The notes under the pieces were generated by a model. The model did not search any database. It saw nothing but the letters and a program-made list of their open reading frames with translations, and was not told where the DNA came from. Positions 15,541 to 24,230 of a DNA stretch of 64,000 nt are shown one piece after another (position 1 is the stretch's first letter; every line of letters begins with the position of its first letter). This DNA comes from CAYZTY01 sp964444665 (GTDB lineage: Bacteria; Planctomycetota; Phycisphaerae; Sedimentisphaerales; CAYZTY01), in the NCBI GenBank assembly GCA_964444665.1, contig CAYUIE010000002.1:1-64000 (forward strand). Reading direction: 5' to 3'. Both the position numbers and the translations under genes were made by a program.

Positions 15541-17109
15541 ATGCCTGTTGATAAGATAAAATTGGAACGTCGTCCGTTCGCTTTGATAATTCGTGACGGC
15601 TGGGGATATAATCCAAATCCTGCTGAAGATGAATATAATGCGCCGAAGCAGGCAAACACGCCGGTGGACGATATGCTTATGAAGGATTACCCGCACTGCC
15701 TGATACACACAAGCGGTCAAGACGTGGGCCTGCCGCACGGAACTATGGGCAACAGCGAGGTGGGTCACCAGAATATCGGGGCGGGCAGAATCGTTTATCA
15801 GGAATCCGTAAGGATTAGCAAGGCGATTCGCGAGGGGGCCTTCTTTTCGAACGAAGAATTTGAGAAGCTGATTAAATACATCAAGGCCAATAACGGCAAA
15901 ATGCACGTTATGGGATTGTGCAGCGATATCGGCGTTCACTCATTGCTTGCGCATTTGTACGGCCTGCTCGAACTTGCAAAGCGTAACGGGCTGAGCAGGG
16001 TTTTTCTGCATGCATTTACCGATGGGCGGGATTCGCCTCCTAACAGCGGCGCTTCATATATTGCCGATATAGAGAAAAAAGCGCAGGAAATAGGCGTCGG
16101 CAAAATTGCCTCGGTTATGGGCAGGTTCTACGCAATGGACCGCGACAGTCGCTGGGATAGGGTGCAAAAGGCTTATGAATGCTTAACGCTGGGCAAGGGT
16201 CATAAAGCCCAAACCGCGGCACAGGCGGTCAGCCAGAGCTATGAAAAAGAGGTGACCGATGAGTTTATCGAGCCAACGAGCATAGTCGACGATACCAATG
16301 TCTCGGTCGGTCTTATCGAAGATGGTGACGGTGTGATATTTTTCAACTTCAGGGGAGACCGGCCCAGAGAAATTACACGAGCCTTTGTCGATGATGGTTT
16401 TCAGGGATTTGTCAGGTCGACCAGGCCGAAGATACATTATGTCTGTATGACGGAATATGATGCGACCATTCCGGCACCGGTCGCATTTCCGAAGCCGCCG
16501 AAGATGAAGAACATCGCCGGAGCGTACTTCAGCTCGCTGGGACTAAAGCAGTTTCGCTGTGCCGAGACCGAAAAGTATGCGCACGTTACCTTCTTCTTCA
16601 ATGATTATACCGAGAAGCCCTTTGCCGGTGAGGACAGGCAGATTGTGCCGTCGCCCCGCGTTCGGACGTATGACCTGAAACCTGAGATGAGTGCTTATGA
16701 GGTTGCCGAGGTCGTGCTGGAAAGACTGGACTCGAATAAATATGACGTGGTAGTGGTGAATTTTGCCAATCCTGATATGGTCGGGCATACCGGCATTTTG
16801 TCCGCTGCTATCAAGGCGGCCGAGGTGGTGGATGAGTGCGTTGGCAGGATACTAAATAAGGTCAAAGAGCTTGGCGGCGCCGCGATTATCACGGCCGACC
16901 ACGGCAACTTCGAGAAAATGAGAGACGAGAAAAACGGCGGCCCCCACACCGCACATACCATAGGTGATGTTCCACTGATAGTCTTCGATGAGCGTTATAA
17001 AGGAGGTAAGCTTCGTCAGGACGGCAGATTGGCCGACGTGATGCCTACACTGCTGAAGATGATGGACATTCCAGAACCAGAAGAGATGACCGGCCAGAGC
17101 CTGCTGTAA
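15541..17109 (+). CDS. gpmI: 2,3-bisphosphoglycerate-independent phosphoglycerate mutase
   Basis: Interconverts 3- and 2-phosphoglycerate in glycolysis, using two Mn2+ ions and a phosphoserine intermediate. I start at 15541 (522 residues) because it gives the family-typical N-terminus leading to Leu-Ile-Ile-Arg-Asp-Gly-Trp-Gly, with an AGGA site upstream; the frame opens at 15463. The nucleophile Ser is in Gly-Asn-Ser-Glu-Val-Gly-His. The Thr-Asp-Gly-Arg-Asp and Met-Gly-Arg-Phe-Tyr-Ala-Met-Asp-Arg-Asp blocks, and the C-terminal Thr-Ala-Asp-His-Gly-Asn and His-Thr metal ligands are all present. Confidence 0.96.
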   Translation: MPVDKIKLERRPFALIIRDGWGYNPNPAEDEYNAPKQANTPVDDMLMKDYPHCLIHTSGQDVGLPHGTMGNSEVGHQNIGAGRIVYQESVRISKAIREGAFFSNEEFEKLIKYIKANNGKMHVMGLCSDIGVHSLLAHLYGLLELAKRNGLSRVFLHAFTDGRDSPPNSGASYIADIEKKAQEIGVGKIASVMGRFYAMDRDSRWDRVQKAYECLTLGKGHKAQTAAQAVSQSYEKEVTDEFIEPTSIVDDTNVSVGLIEDGDGVIFFNFRGDRPREITRAFVDDGFQGFVRSTRPKIHYVCMTEYDATIPAPVAFPKPPKMKNIAGAYFSSLGLKQFRCAETEKYAHVTFFFNDYTEKPFAGEDRQIVPSPRVRTYDLKPEMSAYEVAEVVLERLDSNKYDVVVVNFANPDMVGHTGILSAAIKAAEVVDECVGRILNKVKELGGAAIITADHGNFEKMRDEKNGGPHTAHTIGDVPLIVFDERYKGGKLRQDGRLADVMPTLLKMMDIPEPEEMTGQSLL

Positions 17110-17167
17110 GACTAATGGCTATTCAAACAGCACAAGGGAAGCGTATTTTCATTCGGTCCGATACCTG

Positions 17168-17770
17168 ATGGGAAGAAAGCAAAGACCAACTTGTTTTATT
17201 ATTGCGGGACCGAATGGAGCAGGAAAGACCACATTTGCGTTACGTTATTTGCCGCAGGTAGCGGGTTGCCGTAACTTTGTCAATGCCGACCTTATTGCTT
17301 ATGGTATTTCGCCCTTTGATTCTTTGTCGGCTCAATATGAAGCCGGCCGCATTTTTCTTCGGGAGATATACGCAAATATAGACAAGCGGGTTGGTTTTGC
17401 TTTTGAGACGACGTTGGCGGGCCGCAGTCATATTAATCTTATTAAGAAACTCAGACGGGACGGTTGGCAGATAGTCCTTTTTTTCCTGTGGATACCTGAC
17501 ACGGCTTTTTCAAAGAAAAGAGTTCGTGAACGTGTTAAATATGGAGGGCATAATATTCCTGACAATACAGTTTATCGCCGTTTCCCTCGCGTGATGTATA
17601 ATTTTATAACAATTTATGTCCCACTGTGCGACAAAGTTGTTTGTTATGGCAATTCCGGGCCTAAGCCCGTTCCTATCTTTGAACAAGCTGGTAAAAACCG
17701 GCGCATTTTTAATCAAAATATATATGATATAATCTTGGGGCAATCGAATGAAAACAAAGCGAATGAGTAA
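17168..17770 (+). CDS. Zeta-toxin-like P-loop kinase (COG4185 type)
   Basis: A 200-residue protein with a Walker A motif Gly-Pro-Asn-Gly-Ala-Gly-Lys-Thr at 14-21, followed by Phe-Val-Asn-Ala-Asp-Leu-Ile-Ala and Ala-Gly-Arg, then Gly-Phe-Ala-Phe-Glu-Thr-Thr-Leu-Ala-Gly-Arg. These are the marks of the zeta-toxin / predicted ABC-type ATPase family. Zeta toxins phosphorylate UDP-amino sugars to block cell-wall synthesis; other members have different or unknown targets. A 57-residue gene begins inside its 3' end. The pair may be a toxin-antitoxin module in toxin-first order. A chromosomal kinase without toxicity is the alternative. Confidence 0.75.
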   Translation: MGRKQRPTCFIIAGPNGAGKTTFALRYLPQVAGCRNFVNADLIAYGISPFDSLSAQYEAGRIFLREIYANIDKRVGFAFETTLAGRSHINLIKKLRRDGWQIVLFFLWIPDTAFSKKRVRERVKYGGHNIPDNTVYRRFPRVMYNFITIYVPLCDKVVCYGNSGPKPVPIFEQAGKNRRIFNQNIYDIILGQSNENKANE

Positions 17771-17921
17771 GATGGCGTTAGAGGCCAGCAGGTGCCTGCA
17801 AAAGGCCGTACGGGAGGAATTACGGCGAAAAGCATTGCTCGGCCAGTATGTCATTATAAGCCGTAACGGCAAGGCCTGCCGGGTCTCAGCCAAAGAGGCC
17901 CTGAAAATGGCCGGAGCCTGA
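17748..17921 (+). CDS. Small partner of the zeta-like kinase, possible antitoxin
   Basis: A 57-residue basic protein overlapping the kinase gene by 23 bases. The N-terminal 35 residues are a charged helix (Lys-Ala-Val-Arg-Glu-Glu-Leu-Arg-Arg-Lys), followed by a short beta-like segment Gln-Tyr-Val-Ile-Ile-Ser-Arg-Asn-Gly-Lys and a final helix. Small proteins of this shape occur beside zeta-like kinases in other uncultured bacteria, as far as I recall. Overlap means translation coupling. It could be a DNA-binding or toxin-binding partner. Confidence 0.55.
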   Translation: MKTKRMSKMALEASRCLQKAVREELRRKALLGQYVIISRNGKACRVSAKEALKMAGA

Positions 17922-17937
17922 TAGAAAGTTAGGCGTC

Positions 17938-19362
17938 ATGGCTAATAATAACGAGCACACTTTCTGTAAGGATTTGACTCGGCGAGAGTTTCTGAAATAC
18001 GGCGTGTATGGTGGTTTGGCTACCGGCCTGTCGAGCGGGCTTTGGGTGAGTGGTTGCAGAAAGCAGTCTCGCGACGGCAGGCCCAATGTGGTCGTTATTC
18101 TCATCGACACACTTCGGCCGGATTACCTGAGTTTCTACGGCCATAAGAAGGTAACGGCAAAGTTCCTGGCAGAAATATCGAAGCAGTCATTAATATTTAC
18201 AAGGGCATTTGCTCCATCTTCCTGGACCGCACCGAGTACAGCATCACTGTTTACGTCCAGATACCCGCATCGGCACGGAGTAGTTGAGGGCTTCTTCGCT
18301 CACAGGAGCTATGTAGAGCAGCTTAGAGACAAAGGTGAGGCAAAAATCACACTCAACAGCATCCCTAAGGCGATACCGACACTACCAGAGATATTCAGGT
18401 CGATAGGTTACGAGACTTTCGGTGTCTCAGCAAACATAAACGTCAGTAGTGAAATGGGTTTTGACCGGGGATTTGACCGGTTTGAGCTGATATCTCAGGC
18501 AACGGCAGATGAGATTTATATGTGGGTAAAGAAGTATGAGAGAAAAATAAAAAACGCAAGGCCGTACTTCCTTTACCTTCATCCCAATGATGTCCATAAG
18601 CCGTACCATAAACGTGAGCCCTATTTCGAGGACCAGGACAATGCGCGGGATTATTTGCGGGCAAGTTACATCAGCGAGATAGGATACGTAGACGAATATA
18701 TCGAGAGAATCTATGAGTTATTGAAGCCCGTTGACAATATGATTTTCCTGGTGATTTCCGACCATGGCGAGGAGTTCTGGGAGCATGGAGGAACCGGCCA
18801 CGATGCCAAGTTGTACCGTGAGCTTACCCAGGTATTGATGCTACTTCATGCGCCATTTCTTAAATTTAAACCAGGGCACATTGAGGTCAATGTAAGTTTG
18901 ATCGACGTTTTGCCGACACTGGTGGAGATGGTTGATGGTGGGGGAGTGCAGAATGCGGAGGGAGTCTCACTTAGACCTCTATTAAAAGGCGATGCATCTG
19001 CAAAGGCACTTGAGGATAAATTACTTAACCGGGTATTATTTGCTCATCGTATTGAGGATGCTATTACGTCACCTGAGCGTTATTGGGGCGAGGATAATCC
19101 CGAACTTCAGCACTGGGCGGCAATTTACAGGAATTGGAACTTAATTGAACATTGGGATTCCCGGAAAGAACTCTTTGACCACAAGACCGACTTGGTAGAG
19201 CAAAATGATGTTTTCTCGAAGCACCCGGAATTGACCTCACGGCTGCATACGGAGCTACAGAATTTCAAGAAGCAGGGACTAAGGAAGAATGCAGAGAGAA
19301 CATCTACAAACTTAGACGAGAACCTGCTGAAAACCTTAAAATCACTTGGCTATGTGGAGTAG
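17938..19362 (+). CDS. Sulfatase-superfamily lipoprotein, Tat-exported
   Basis: A 474-residue protein. The N-terminus has a Tat motif (Thr-Arg-Arg-Glu-Phe-Leu-Lys, Arg15-Arg16) and a lipobox Val-Ser-Gly-Cys with Cys40, so it is probably exported folded and lipid-anchored. The alkaline-phosphatase fold is clear: Asn-Val-Val-Val-Ile-Leu-Ile-Asp-Thr-Leu-Arg (metal ligand Asp57), and later Ser-Asp-His-Gly-Glu-Glu. The nucleophile position reads Thr97-Ala-Pro-Ser-Thr, not Cys/Ser-Xaa-Pro-Ser-Arg. It therefore cannot carry the formylglycine of true sulfatases, and a phosphodiester or phosphotransfer reaction is more likely. Confidence 0.82.
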   Translation: MANNNEHTFCKDLTRREFLKYGVYGGLATGLSSGLWVSGCRKQSRDGRPNVVVILIDTLRPDYLSFYGHKKVTAKFLAEISKQSLIFTRAFAPSSWTAPSTASLFTSRYPHRHGVVEGFFAHRSYVEQLRDKGEAKITLNSIPKAIPTLPEIFRSIGYETFGVSANINVSSEMGFDRGFDRFELISQATADEIYMWVKKYERKIKNARPYFLYLHPNDVHKPYHKREPYFEDQDNARDYLRASYISEIGYVDEYIERIYELLKPVDNMIFLVISDHGEEFWEHGGTGHDAKLYRELTQVLMLLHAPFLKFKPGHIEVNVSLIDVLPTLVEMVDGGGVQNAEGVSLRPLLKGDASAKALEDKLLNRVLFAHRIEDAITSPERYWGEDNPELQHWAAIYRNWNLIEHWDSRKELFDHKTDLVEQNDVFSKHPELTSRLHTELQNFKKQGLRKNAERTSTNLDENLLKTLKSLGYVE

Positions 19363-19438
19363 TGATTCCTGATTTGAGACTTTGGTAAATTGTTGAGAAA
19401 GCTTGCCCTTCGGAATTCGATAGGAGTGTGTCAAAACA

Positions 19439-21247
19439 ATGGGTCGAATAGCAGTTCTTGACGAGAATATGGTGAATATGATAGCGGCCGGGGAGGTCAT
19501 TGAAAGGCCGGCCAGCGTCGTCAAGGAGCTGCTTGAAAATAGCATCGATGCCGGCGCAATGAAAATCATCATCAGCGTCGAGGACGGGGGGCGCAAACTC
19601 ATCTCGGTTACCGATAACGGCGAGGGTGTGGCAGGGGAGGACCTGGCCGGGGCCTTTGAGCCGCACGCAACGAGCAAGATAAAAATCCATAGCGACCTTG
19701 GGCATATATCCACGATGGGCTTTCGCGGCGAGGCGCTCGCCAGTATCGCCTCGGTGGCCCAGGTTCGGGCCGTAAGCAGGACGAAAGATGCACTCTCGGC
19801 ACACAACATCGAGATTGATTGCGGCAAAAAGACCGAATCCGCTCCCTGCAGCGGCGACTATGGCACTACGATAGAGGTGAGGAACCTTTTTTATAAGCTG
19901 CCTGCAAGACGGAAATTTTTGCGCACGGCCAACACCGAGATGACCCACATCATAGAGCATTTCACCCGGATTGCGCTGGCGCACTGCAACCTCGATATGA
20001 CGCTTATACATAACGGCCGGGAGATATATCGACTCCTCGACGGGCAGAGCCGGACCGAGCGTATAGCCAAACTGTTCTCGGCCCAGATAGCTGAGAGTCT
20101 GCTTGTCGTCGAAAGCAGTGAAAAAGGCCTTGAAATCTCCGGCCTGCTGGGAAGACCCGATGCCGCAAGAGCCAACAACAAGTTTCAATACTTCTTTTTG
20201 AATAGCAGGTTTATCCGCGATAAGTTTATCTCACATGCTATAAAAGAGGCATATCGCGGTGTTATCGAGCCGAGTAAATATCCCGTTGTTTTCTTGTTTA
20301 TGCAGATGCCCTGCGAGGCTTATGACGTAAACGTGCACCCAACGAAAATTGAGGTTAGGTTCGATAATTCCAACCTTGTTCATTCCCAGATACTTGCGGT
20401 TATTCGCCAGAAGCTGTTAGGCCAGAATCTTGATGCACCGGCACAAATGCCGCAACCGAGAGAGAGTATGGCGCCGAAGGAGGAAACGATACAACACTCG
20501 GAAATCAGAAGGCAGCGGATTGCCGAGGCGATGGCGGAATTTTTCAGGGAGCACAGGCCCGTTCAAACTCAGCAGCAGCTCGGCTTTGCCCATCCATCGG
20601 CCAGGCCCGGGCAGGTCGAAGCCGCTGAACATATAGCTCCTGTTGAAACCGGGCAGCGGGCAGAGGTTTCCAGGAATTTTTTGCAACTGCATGATAGTTA
20701 CATCGTCTCGCAGGTCGATGACGGATTTATTGTCGTAGACCAACATGCGCTGCATGAGAGAATAATATACGAGGATTTATGCCGGCGCATTGCCGCGAAT
20801 ACCGCTGAGAAGCTGACCTCGCAGAAGCTGCTGATTCCCGAGACGACAGAAATAACCGATGCGCAGGCAGAGGCGCTCAGGACAAATTCGGGATTCTTTG
20901 AAAAACTCGGAATCGAGCTGGAGCCTTTCGGGCCAAAAACCATTGCGATACAGGCCTTCCCAAGTTTGTTGGCGAAGGTGGCGCCGGCCGAGTTCGTTCA
21001 GGAGCTGCTCGACCTGCTCAACGAAAAGGCCGTGAAACTCGACAAAGAGAGATTGCTTCACGAGGTTTTGGAGATGACGGCATGCAAAGCGGCCATCAAG
21101 GCCGGCAGGAAACTCAGCGATGATGAGATTGAGGGGCTCCTTGCCGGCAGGGAGGTGATTGACAGAGCGTCTCAGTGTCCACATGGAAGGCCGACTACCA
21201 TAAAGTTTTCACTAAGTGAACTGGAAAGGCAGTTCAAAAGGAAATGA
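19439..21247 (+). CDS. mutL: DNA mismatch repair protein MutL (endonuclease type)
   Basis: A 602-residue protein. The N-terminal GHKL ATPase has Asn-Ser-Ile-Asp-Ala-Gly, Asp-Asn-Gly and Gly-Phe-Arg-Gly-Glu-Ala. A variable linker spans about 335-410. The C-terminal domain has the complete endonuclease metal motif DQHA-x2-E-x4-E beginning at Asp434, with the supporting Ala-Cys-Lys-Ala-Ala-Ile and Cys-Pro-His-Gly-Arg-Pro motifs. So this MutL should nick DNA itself and does not need MutH. An AGGAG site stands before the ATG. Its stop codon overlaps the start of btuF (ATGA). Confidence 0.96.
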   Translation: MGRIAVLDENMVNMIAAGEVIERPASVVKELLENSIDAGAMKIIISVEDGGRKLISVTDNGEGVAGEDLAGAFEPHATSKIKIHSDLGHISTMGFRGEALASIASVAQVRAVSRTKDALSAHNIEIDCGKKTESAPCSGDYGTTIEVRNLFYKLPARRKFLRTANTEMTHIIEHFTRIALAHCNLDMTLIHNGREIYRLLDGQSRTERIAKLFSAQIAESLLVVESSEKGLEISGLLGRPDAARANNKFQYFFLNSRFIRDKFISHAIKEAYRGVIEPSKYPVVFLFMQMPCEAYDVNVHPTKIEVRFDNSNLVHSQILAVIRQKLLGQNLDAPAQMPQPRESMAPKEETIQHSEIRRQRIAEAMAEFFREHRPVQTQQQLGFAHPSARPGQVEAAEHIAPVETGQRAEVSRNFLQLHDSYIVSQVDDGFIVVDQHALHERIIYEDLCRRIAANTAEKLTSQKLLIPETTEITDAQAEALRTNSGFFEKLGIELEPFGPKTIAIQAFPSLLAKVAPAEFVQELLDLLNEKAVKLDKERLLHEVLEMTACKAAIKAGRKLSDDEIEGLLAGREVIDRASQCPHGRPTTIKFSLSELERQFKRK

Positions 21248-22155
21248 AAATATCAGTAAAACGGCTCGGCATACCGGCAGCGACCCTGGTTTGGGTCAGT
21301 TTTGGCGTACTGCTTGCAACTCAGGAGAGTGTGAACAGGTCCGCTCAGGTAGATGTAAACAGGATTGTTTCGCTTGCTCCAAACCTGACCGAGATTCTTT
21401 TTGCGCTGGGCCTTGAGAAAAGAATAGCTGCCGTCTCGAGCGACAGTGATTATCCTCCCGAAGCCGCTGCTAAAATTAAGCTCGGTAACTTCTGGCAGCC
21501 CAATCTCGAGGCGGTAATAGCAGCCGGTCCCGACCTGGTGGTGACGCTTTGGTTCGAACAGCAAAGCAGTGTTGCGCGACGGCTGGAACGAATCGGGTAT
21601 CGCAGTTTAACGCTTAAGATTGAAAGCGTCTCGGAGCTTTTTGCCGCCATTGAGAGAATCGGTGAAGTTACCGGCAGCGAAAAAGAGTCAGCCGAGCTTG
21701 TCGGGCATATTCAACAACAGTTTGCCGATATGCAGAACCGATTAAGTTCGGCTAAACCACCGAAGGTCCTTTGGGTTGTGCAAACGGAGCCTTTACGCGT
21801 TGCCGGCCAGGATACTTTTGTTAACGAGCTGATTGAGATGGCGGGTGGAGTTAATGCTATCGGCAAGACCATTCATAAGTATCCGCCAATCGGGGCCGAG
21901 CAGCTTATTGCCTGCGGGCCCGAGGTTATTATTCAGCCGGCGATGCTGGGTGATGATTTGGCAAAGCAGCAGCAGGCCGCGGAGGTGTTCTGGAGTAGGT
22001 GGAAAAACGTGCCGGCAGTGAGAAACAAGCGCATCTATGTCCTGCAGGCCGATACTGTAAGCCGTTTAGGGCCGCGGTTGGCGCAAGGTATTCGGATGGT
22101 TGCTCGATGCCTTCATCCCGGGCTTTTTCCGCCGGAACCGAACGACCAACAGTAG
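21244..22155 (+). CDS. btuF: Cobalamin-type ABC transporter substrate-binding protein
   Basis: A 303-residue periplasmic binding protein with an N-terminal signal peptide (about 1-27). The mature N-terminus Arg-Ile-Val-Ser-Leu-Ala-Pro-Asn-Leu-Thr-Glu-Ile-Leu-Phe-Ala-Leu-Gly is the classical signature of BtuF and the related helical-backbone metal-receptor family. Asp-Tyr-Pro-Pro-Glu-Ala follows. The downstream permease and ATPase complete the importer. Cobalamin is the best guess; haem or siderophore cannot be excluded from sequence, and no cobalamin riboswitch is seen because the gene is coupled to mutL. Confidence 0.8.
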   Translation: MKISVKRLGIPAATLVWVSFGVLLATQESVNRSAQVDVNRIVSLAPNLTEILFALGLEKRIAAVSSDSDYPPEAAAKIKLGNFWQPNLEAVIAAGPDLVVTLWFEQQSSVARRLERIGYRSLTLKIESVSELFAAIERIGEVTGSEKESAELVGHIQQQFADMQNRLSSAKPPKVLWVVQTEPLRVAGQDTFVNELIEMAGGVNAIGKTIHKYPPIGAEQLIACGPEVIIQPAMLGDDLAKQQQAAEVFWSRWKNVPAVRNKRIYVLQADTVSRLGPRLAQGIRMVARCLHPGLFPPEPNDQQ

Positions 22156-22192
22156 CGTTAAATATAGCAGCTCTTATTGAATAGTGATTTAG

Positions 22193-23224
22193 ATGAGTGA
22201 AGTTTTAACAAAACGCAGCTTATTGGTAAGGCTCGCTATCGGCGTGGCGGTGCTTGTCTGTGTAATGGTAGTTTGCTCATTGATTGGTACCGAGGAGGTT
22301 TCGCTGAAATCGGTGTTTTTTGGTCCAGGCGGAGCGGCAGGGCATAATCCGGATTATGAGATATTTGTGAGGGTAAGGCTGCCGCGGATTTTCCTTGCGG
22401 CAATTGTCGGAGCGGCGCTGGCCTGCGCGGGCGTTGTACTTCAGGCAATCCTGAGAAATCCACTGGCCGACCCTTATATTCTTGGAATATCCAGCGGGGC
22501 GGGGCTCGGCGCGATTATTGCCGTGCTTTCGGGCCTTAGCTGGAATTTTTGGGGCCGCTCGCCTATAGGCCTTTTCGCGTTCGTGGGGGCACTTTGTACA
22601 GTCTGGCTGGTTTGGGGCGTCGGCAGACTTGCTGGAAAATCACAAGTTACAAGCTTGTTACTTGCCGGCGTGGTAGTCAACGCGTTTTTCTCCGCGGTCA
22701 TTATGTTCCTGACCTCCATCGCCAAAGGACACCAGATTTACTCAACCATTTTTTGGCTTATGGGCAATTTGGCTGAAGAAGATTTTTTTGTTCTCTGGAT
22801 TGGCGCAACCTGTCTGGCGGCGGGTATAGTAGTTTTATTTAAAATATCTCCGCAATTGAACGTTTTGAGTTTTGGAGAGGCCGAAGCCAAGACGATGGGT
22901 GTTCATACGGGGATGGTCAAGCTAATTGCCTTTGCTGCTGCGGCATTTATAACGGCGGTGGCGGTAAGCCTGAGCGGGCTGATAGGATTTGTTGGACTTA
23001 TTGTTCCGCACGCGGTGCGTTTAGTGCTTGGGCCCGACCATCGCCAATTGCTGCCGGTAAGTGCCATACTCGGCGGCATCTTCCTTGTGGCGGCCGATAC
23101 ATTAGCGAGGACGATTGTGGCACCCGCACAATTGCCGGTGGGCGTGATTACCGCCATAGCGGGCGGGCCTTTTTTCCTGATTTTGCTGGTTAAATATACT
23201 CGAAAGGTTGGCTGGACCGGCTGA
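22193..23224 (+). CDS. btuC: BtuC/FecD-family ABC permease
   Basis: A 343-residue inner-membrane permease with about ten hydrophobic segments. Family signatures: Arg-Leu-Pro-Arg-Ile near residue 65, Arg-Asn-Pro-Leu-Ala-Asp-Pro-Tyr-Ile-Leu-Gly-Ile-Ser-Ser-Gly-Ala, and the coupling-loop Gly-Leu-Ile-Gly-Phe-Val-Gly-Leu-Ile-Val-Pro-His-Ala-Val-Arg. Its last base overlaps the start codon of the ATPase gene. It forms the transmembrane pore of the importer begun by the preceding binding protein. Confidence 0.88.
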   Translation: MSEVLTKRSLLVRLAIGVAVLVCVMVVCSLIGTEEVSLKSVFFGPGGAAGHNPDYEIFVRVRLPRIFLAAIVGAALACAGVVLQAILRNPLADPYILGISSGAGLGAIIAVLSGLSWNFWGRSPIGLFAFVGALCTVWLVWGVGRLAGKSQVTSLLLAGVVVNAFFSAVIMFLTSIAKGHQIYSTIFWLMGNLAEEDFFVLWIGATCLAAGIVVLFKISPQLNVLSFGEAEAKTMGVHTGMVKLIAFAAAAFITAVAVSLSGLIGFVGLIVPHAVRLVLGPDHRQLLPVSAILGGIFLVAADTLARTIVAPAQLPVGVITAIAGGPFFLILLVKYTRKVGWTG

Positions 23225-24030
23225 TGAACATCATAGAAGTGAAAAACCTGAAGTTCAGTTACACTCGGCAAAGTGTTGTTTTCACAGACCTGAACCTGCA
23301 GGTCGGGGCCGGCTCATTTTTGGCAATAGCCGGGCCCAACGGCTCCGGTAAAAGCACCCTCCTTAATCTGCTTTGTGGATTGCTGAAGGCTCAATCGGGC
23401 TCAATAAAGATAGACGGCGTCAAAATAGAATCGTACCCAAGTAAGAAACTTGCACGTAAGGTTGCCGTTGTTCGCCAGGAGTTTGTTCCGGCATTCGGCT
23501 TCACGATTATTGAAACGGTGATGATGCCGAGGGTTCAGTATCTGGACGGCCTTGGTTTCGAGGGCCCGGCCGACAGGCAAATCGTAAGTGAATCTCTTGA
23601 GGCAACCGATACGACGAGTCTCTCATCCCGGCCGCTGGGTCAGATAAGCGGTGGAGAACGACAGCGTGTCTTCATTGCCAGAGCGCTTGCGCAGGATACG
23701 CCAATTCTCCTGCTCGATGAGCCGACAAGTTTCCTCGACCTGAAACATCAGGTTGGTATTTATGATTTGTTAAAGAAAATGCAGCTTGAAAAAGGTAAGA
23801 CTATAGTTGTGGTGACACATGATATCAACCTTGCCGCACAATACTGTGAGTCGGTTCTGCTTCTGAGCAGCCGAAGTGATTATTATACCGGTACGGCAGA
23901 GGAAGTTTTTTCCGAAGAACGAATCGAGGCTGTCTATGGTGTTAAGGGATATACCGCCCGGCTGGGTGAAGGGAAATTCTTTCTGCCGCTCGGTAAATTC
24001 GCCAAAGACAGTCGTCTAATTGGCCGATAG
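23224..24030 (+). CDS. btuD: BtuD/FecE-family ABC ATPase
   Basis: A 268-residue ATPase. Walker A Gly-Pro-Asn-Gly-Ser-Gly-Lys-Ser-Thr is at 37-45; the signature reads Ile-Ser-Gly-Gly-Glu-Arg-Gln-Arg; Walker B is Leu-Leu-Leu-Asp-Glu-Pro-Thr-Ser, with the switch His in Val-Thr-His-Asp-Ile-Asn-Leu-Ala. The Phe-Leu-Asp-Leu-Lys-His D-loop is typical of the B12/haem/siderophore class. It overlaps btuC by one base and ends this operon. Confidence 0.9.
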   Translation: MNIIEVKNLKFSYTRQSVVFTDLNLQVGAGSFLAIAGPNGSGKSTLLNLLCGLLKAQSGSIKIDGVKIESYPSKKLARKVAVVRQEFVPAFGFTIIETVMMPRVQYLDGLGFEGPADRQIVSESLEATDTTSLSSRPLGQISGGERQRVFIARALAQDTPILLLDEPTSFLDLKHQVGIYDLLKKMQLEKGKTIVVVTHDINLAAQYCESVLLLSSRSDYYTGTAEEVFSEERIEAVYGVKGYTARLGEGKFFLPLGKFAKDSRLIGR

Positions 24031-24115
24031 AGAATTTCAGACCGAAAAAACGGGGCGTTTTGCCGGTTGTAACTCCTTTTGGTTTCGAGCCTTAGGGATT
24101 TAGTGGAGAATTTAG

Positions 24116-24144
24116 TTGAATAACCAATGTGCTGTTAATATACT
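24116..24144 (+). promoter_or_regulatory. Promoter of the DksA-like gene
   Basis: TTGAAT (24116-24121), a 17-base spacer and TATACT (24139-24144). The expected start near 24151 gives an 80-base leader before the GTG at 24231. Confidence 0.5.
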
Positions 24145-24230
24145 TTGCACACTTAAGAGAAGAGAAACACTGCGTCAGCCTGCTTGTGTAGTTCTAATTG
24201 TGTGTTTGCCGATTTGGGAAGGTTTTCGTC

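Noticed and set aside
19304..20188. 294-codon minus-strand frame
   Set aside because: Antisense to the mutL ATPase domain and the sulfatase 3' end.
21244..24030. btuD as the missing ATPase of the metal operon at 49.6-54.3 kb
   Set aside because: It is coupled to its own permease and binding protein and belongs to the B12/siderophore class, so sharing is not supported.
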